64,000 nucleotides of DNA, from the NCBI RefSeq assembly GCF_013141775.1, contig NZ_WHOB01000069.1, positions 535,705 through 599,704 of the forward strand, written 5' to 3'. The notes beneath the pieces were generated by a model that made no database searches, was not told where the DNA came from, and saw only the letters and a program-made list of their open reading frames with translations. Positions 62,421-64,000 of this stretch are shown in pieces; position 1 is the stretch's first letter; the number at the start of each line of letters is the position of its first letter. Both the position numbers and the translations under genes were made by a program. Origin of the DNA: Paenibacillus phytohabitans (GTDB taxonomy: Bacteria; Bacillota; Bacilli; Paenibacillales; Paenibacillaceae).

Positions 62421-63610
62421 AGCGCTGCATTCTGCTGATTGTGTCGATCGCTCAATTAATGCTGTTAACGGCCTGCTGGAGCAGTGCACCGATTGAGAAT
62501 TTGAATATGGAAGTGGCGGTAGCACTGGATGCGGCTGATGAGACCGTCATTGAAAAGAAGTTTGAGGCTGAGGGCGGAGATTATTCCAAGCGTGAGCGGA
62601 TATCGGCGACCTATCAATTTATTGTGCCGCAAGGCGCTGTAGGCTCCAAAAAAGAAGGGGCTGCTTCAAGAAACTTCTACAATATGACCGAGACCGGCGA
62701 TTCTATCTTTGAAGCCATCCGTGAGCTCTCGCTGCGCACCAACCGCCAGCCGATCGGACACCACTTAAAGGTGATTGTTATTGGCGAAAAGCTGGCCCGT
62801 TCCACGAAGCTGTCAGAGCTGATTGATTTCTTCAGCCGGGATAATGATATCCGCCCGAGCGTGCTGGTCCTGGTCAGCAAGGGGAAGGCCAAGGATGTAC
62901 TGAACAATGTGCTGCCCGGCCAGACACCGGCTTTTGTGCTCGAAGGCATCTTCGGCAACAGAGACCGGAGTCTGCGCATCTGGGACCCGGTAACCATTAC
63001 CAAGATTGTTGGACCTTTGCACAGCAAGAAGAGCTTTCTGCTGCAGAATGTTATTGCTGCGGAGAATGAAATGAAGTTTGCCGGAGCCGGAATCATTGAC
63101 GGGGAGTCAGGCAAGCTTAGCGGTTTTTTGAGCGAGAAGGAGCTGGAGGGTGTAGTCTGGCTGACAGGCAAGGGGAAAGGCGGTGTACTCAAAACCCACA
63201 AGGATGACACCGGCAGGCTGATCACCTATGAGGTGAAAGCGATGAGCAGCAAGATCAAAGCGGTTGTGGAGGAGGGTCAGATTTCGTTCCATGTAAAGAT
63301 CGAATCGAAAGGCCGGTACGCCGAAACCTTCTCAACAGACGGGGACCGGCTGGATGCGGCTTTTATGAGACAGGACGCCACGGAGCTGGAGAAGGAGGTA
63401 AGGGAGCTGGTTGAGACGGTGATTGACAAAATGCAACATGAGCTGCACGCCGACGTCGGCGGATTCGGTAAAACCCTGAGGATTCAGCATCCTGAGGAAT
63501 GGCGGAAAGTGAAGGAGCATTGGGATCAGACGTTCACCGGGCTTCCGGTACACCTTGAGGTTAAGCTTCAAATCGAAGAGTATGGTGCTTCCGGTACAGC
63601 GACGGACTGA
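62417..63610 (+). CDS. gerKC: Germination receptor C subunit lipoprotein
   Basis: 397 residues from ATG 62417, overlapping the B-subunit stop. Signal peptide with lipobox LLTACWSS (Cys20). ENLNMEVAVALD, IRELSLRTNRQPIGHHLKVIVIGEKLA and DNDIRPSVLVLVSKGKAKDVL are the GerAC (PF05504) blocks. It completes the A-B-C receptor operon. Confidence 0.94.
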   Translation: MKRCILLIVSIAQLMLLTACWSSAPIENLNMEVAVALDAADETVIEKKFEAEGGDYSKRERISATYQFIVPQGAVGSKKEGAASRNFYNMTETGDSIFEAIRELSLRTNRQPIGHHLKVIVIGEKLARSTKLSELIDFFSRDNDIRPSVLVLVSKGKAKDVLNNVLPGQTPAFVLEGIFGNRDRSLRIWDPVTITKIVGPLHSKKSFLLQNVIAAENEMKFAGAGIIDGESGKLSGFLSEKELEGVVWLTGKGKGGVLKTHKDDTGRLITYEVKAMSSKIKAVVEEGQISFHVKIESKGRYAETFSTDGDRLDAAFMRQDATELEKEVRELVETVIDKMQHELHADVGGFGKTLRIQHPEEWRKVKEHWDQTFTGLPVHLEVKLQIEEYGASGTATD

Positions 63611-63621
63611 CCTAATATATA

Positions 63622-63792
63622 TTGGAGGATTCGGAGGCCGGGAATCTCCCAAGTCCGGAACTCAGGCAAGCCATGACACAGTACAATGAGGAATTAGTTA
63701 AGGCAGGTGTGCGGGTTCAGCAAAAGGACTTCATCCAAGCTCAAACGGGATTCGCCTTTCGTATCCGGCAGCAGGGGAAGACAACCAAATCC
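63622..63792 (+). pseudogene. Decayed YCII/DGPF-family gene fragment
   Basis: One frame from TTG 63622 reads EDSEAGNLPSPELRQAM-TQYNEELVKAGV, which matches the N-terminal third of YCII/DGPF-domain proteins (less the first strand). Just after AGV the similarity continues in another frame as AGSAKGLHPSSNGIRLSYP, the next conserved block, then hits a stop at 63790-63792. So there is a frameshift near 63708 and the rest of the domain (DGPF motif) is missing. A remnant of an intact gene elsewhere, not a functional small protein. Confidence 0.75.
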
Positions 63793-63903
63793 TTCAACCG
63801 TGAATAATGTGGCATCCGGGCTCCGGGCGGCTGCAGTTGCCGCAGGAATTTCCCGGTTCATCAGCTTTCTGGGGATTAAGACGAAGTTCTGTAGCTTCTC
63901 ATA

Positions 63904-64000
63904 AAATCCTGCACATAATACAACATTCCCCTCTCCATATCGGCTCAAATCCAATATTGTTGTAAAAAATGCAGCAATTCATCTGTTTCAAGCGGCGTAG
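63904..64000. repeat. Dispersed palindromic repeat, copy 2
   Basis: Closely matches 45246-45342: the first 30 bases (AAATCCTGCACATAATACAA...) are identical, then TATCGG, TATTGTTGTA, ATGCAG and AAGCGGCGTAG follow at the same places. The copy runs to the window edge, so its end is not known. The outer arm is partly degenerate here (ATGCAGCAATT). Confidence 0.75.

Noticed and set aside
63707..63904. A 65-codon frame after the germination operon
   Set aside because: No binding site; it overlaps the decayed YCII fragment and shows no similarity.

Overview
The window looks like a chromosomal segment of a Paenibacillus-type, spore-forming Firmicute. The evidence is a gerA-type germination operon, several LplB/YtcP/lipoprotein sugar ABC operons that lack their own ATPase, YesN/YesM-like regulators, strong AGGAGG ribosome binding sites, frequent TTG/GTG starts, cre-like sites and a ydaO-type c-di-AMP riboswitch. 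No rRNA, tRNA, CRISPR array, phage gene or transposase was seen.

Layout: (A) 1-9352: the end of an AraC-type regulator, then an operon with three FAD_oxidored-like proteins, a sugar ABC importer (one permease has a large extracytoplasmic insertion) and an SGNH hydrolase. (B) 9560-30285: a region I read as a xanthan utilisation locus. It has a secreted multimodular GH9 endo-glycanase (minus strand), a two-component pair, an ABC importer, GH88 unsaturated glucuronyl hydrolase, GH92 mannosidase-like protein, a cytoplasmic PL8 lyase, a secreted PL8 xanthan-lyase-like enzyme and a second SGNH hydrolase, close paralogue of the one in A. (C) 30385-45084: a membrane-bound AraC regulator (minus), another ABC importer, an unassigned helical-barrel glycosidase-like protein, a fourth FAD oxidoreductase, a 1248-residue secreted clan GH-A-like glycosidase and a Gfo/Idh/MocA oxidoreductase. 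(D) 45692-52938: GlpP-like antiterminator, HAD phosphatase, two glycerophosphodiesterases and a Ugp-type importer including the only ABC ATPase in the window. (E) 53124-63610: c-di-AMP riboswitch with an alpha/beta hydrolase, MarR regulator and MATE exporter, RCC1-repeat protein, TetR/alpha-beta hydrolase pair and a gerA-type operon. (F) The end holds a decayed YCII-family gene and the second copy of a dispersed palindromic repeat.

How B would work: GH9 cuts the cellulosic backbone outside the cell; the secreted PL8 removes terminal mannose and leaves unsaturated glucuronate; oligosaccharides enter through the ABC importer; cytoplasmic PL8, GH88, SGNH (deacetylation) and GH92 then take the side chain apart. 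The paralogous SGNH genes suggest that locus A handles a related acylated sugar, with FAD enzymes as an uncharacterised oxidative step. Family assignments rest on motifs read by eye; substrates are inference.
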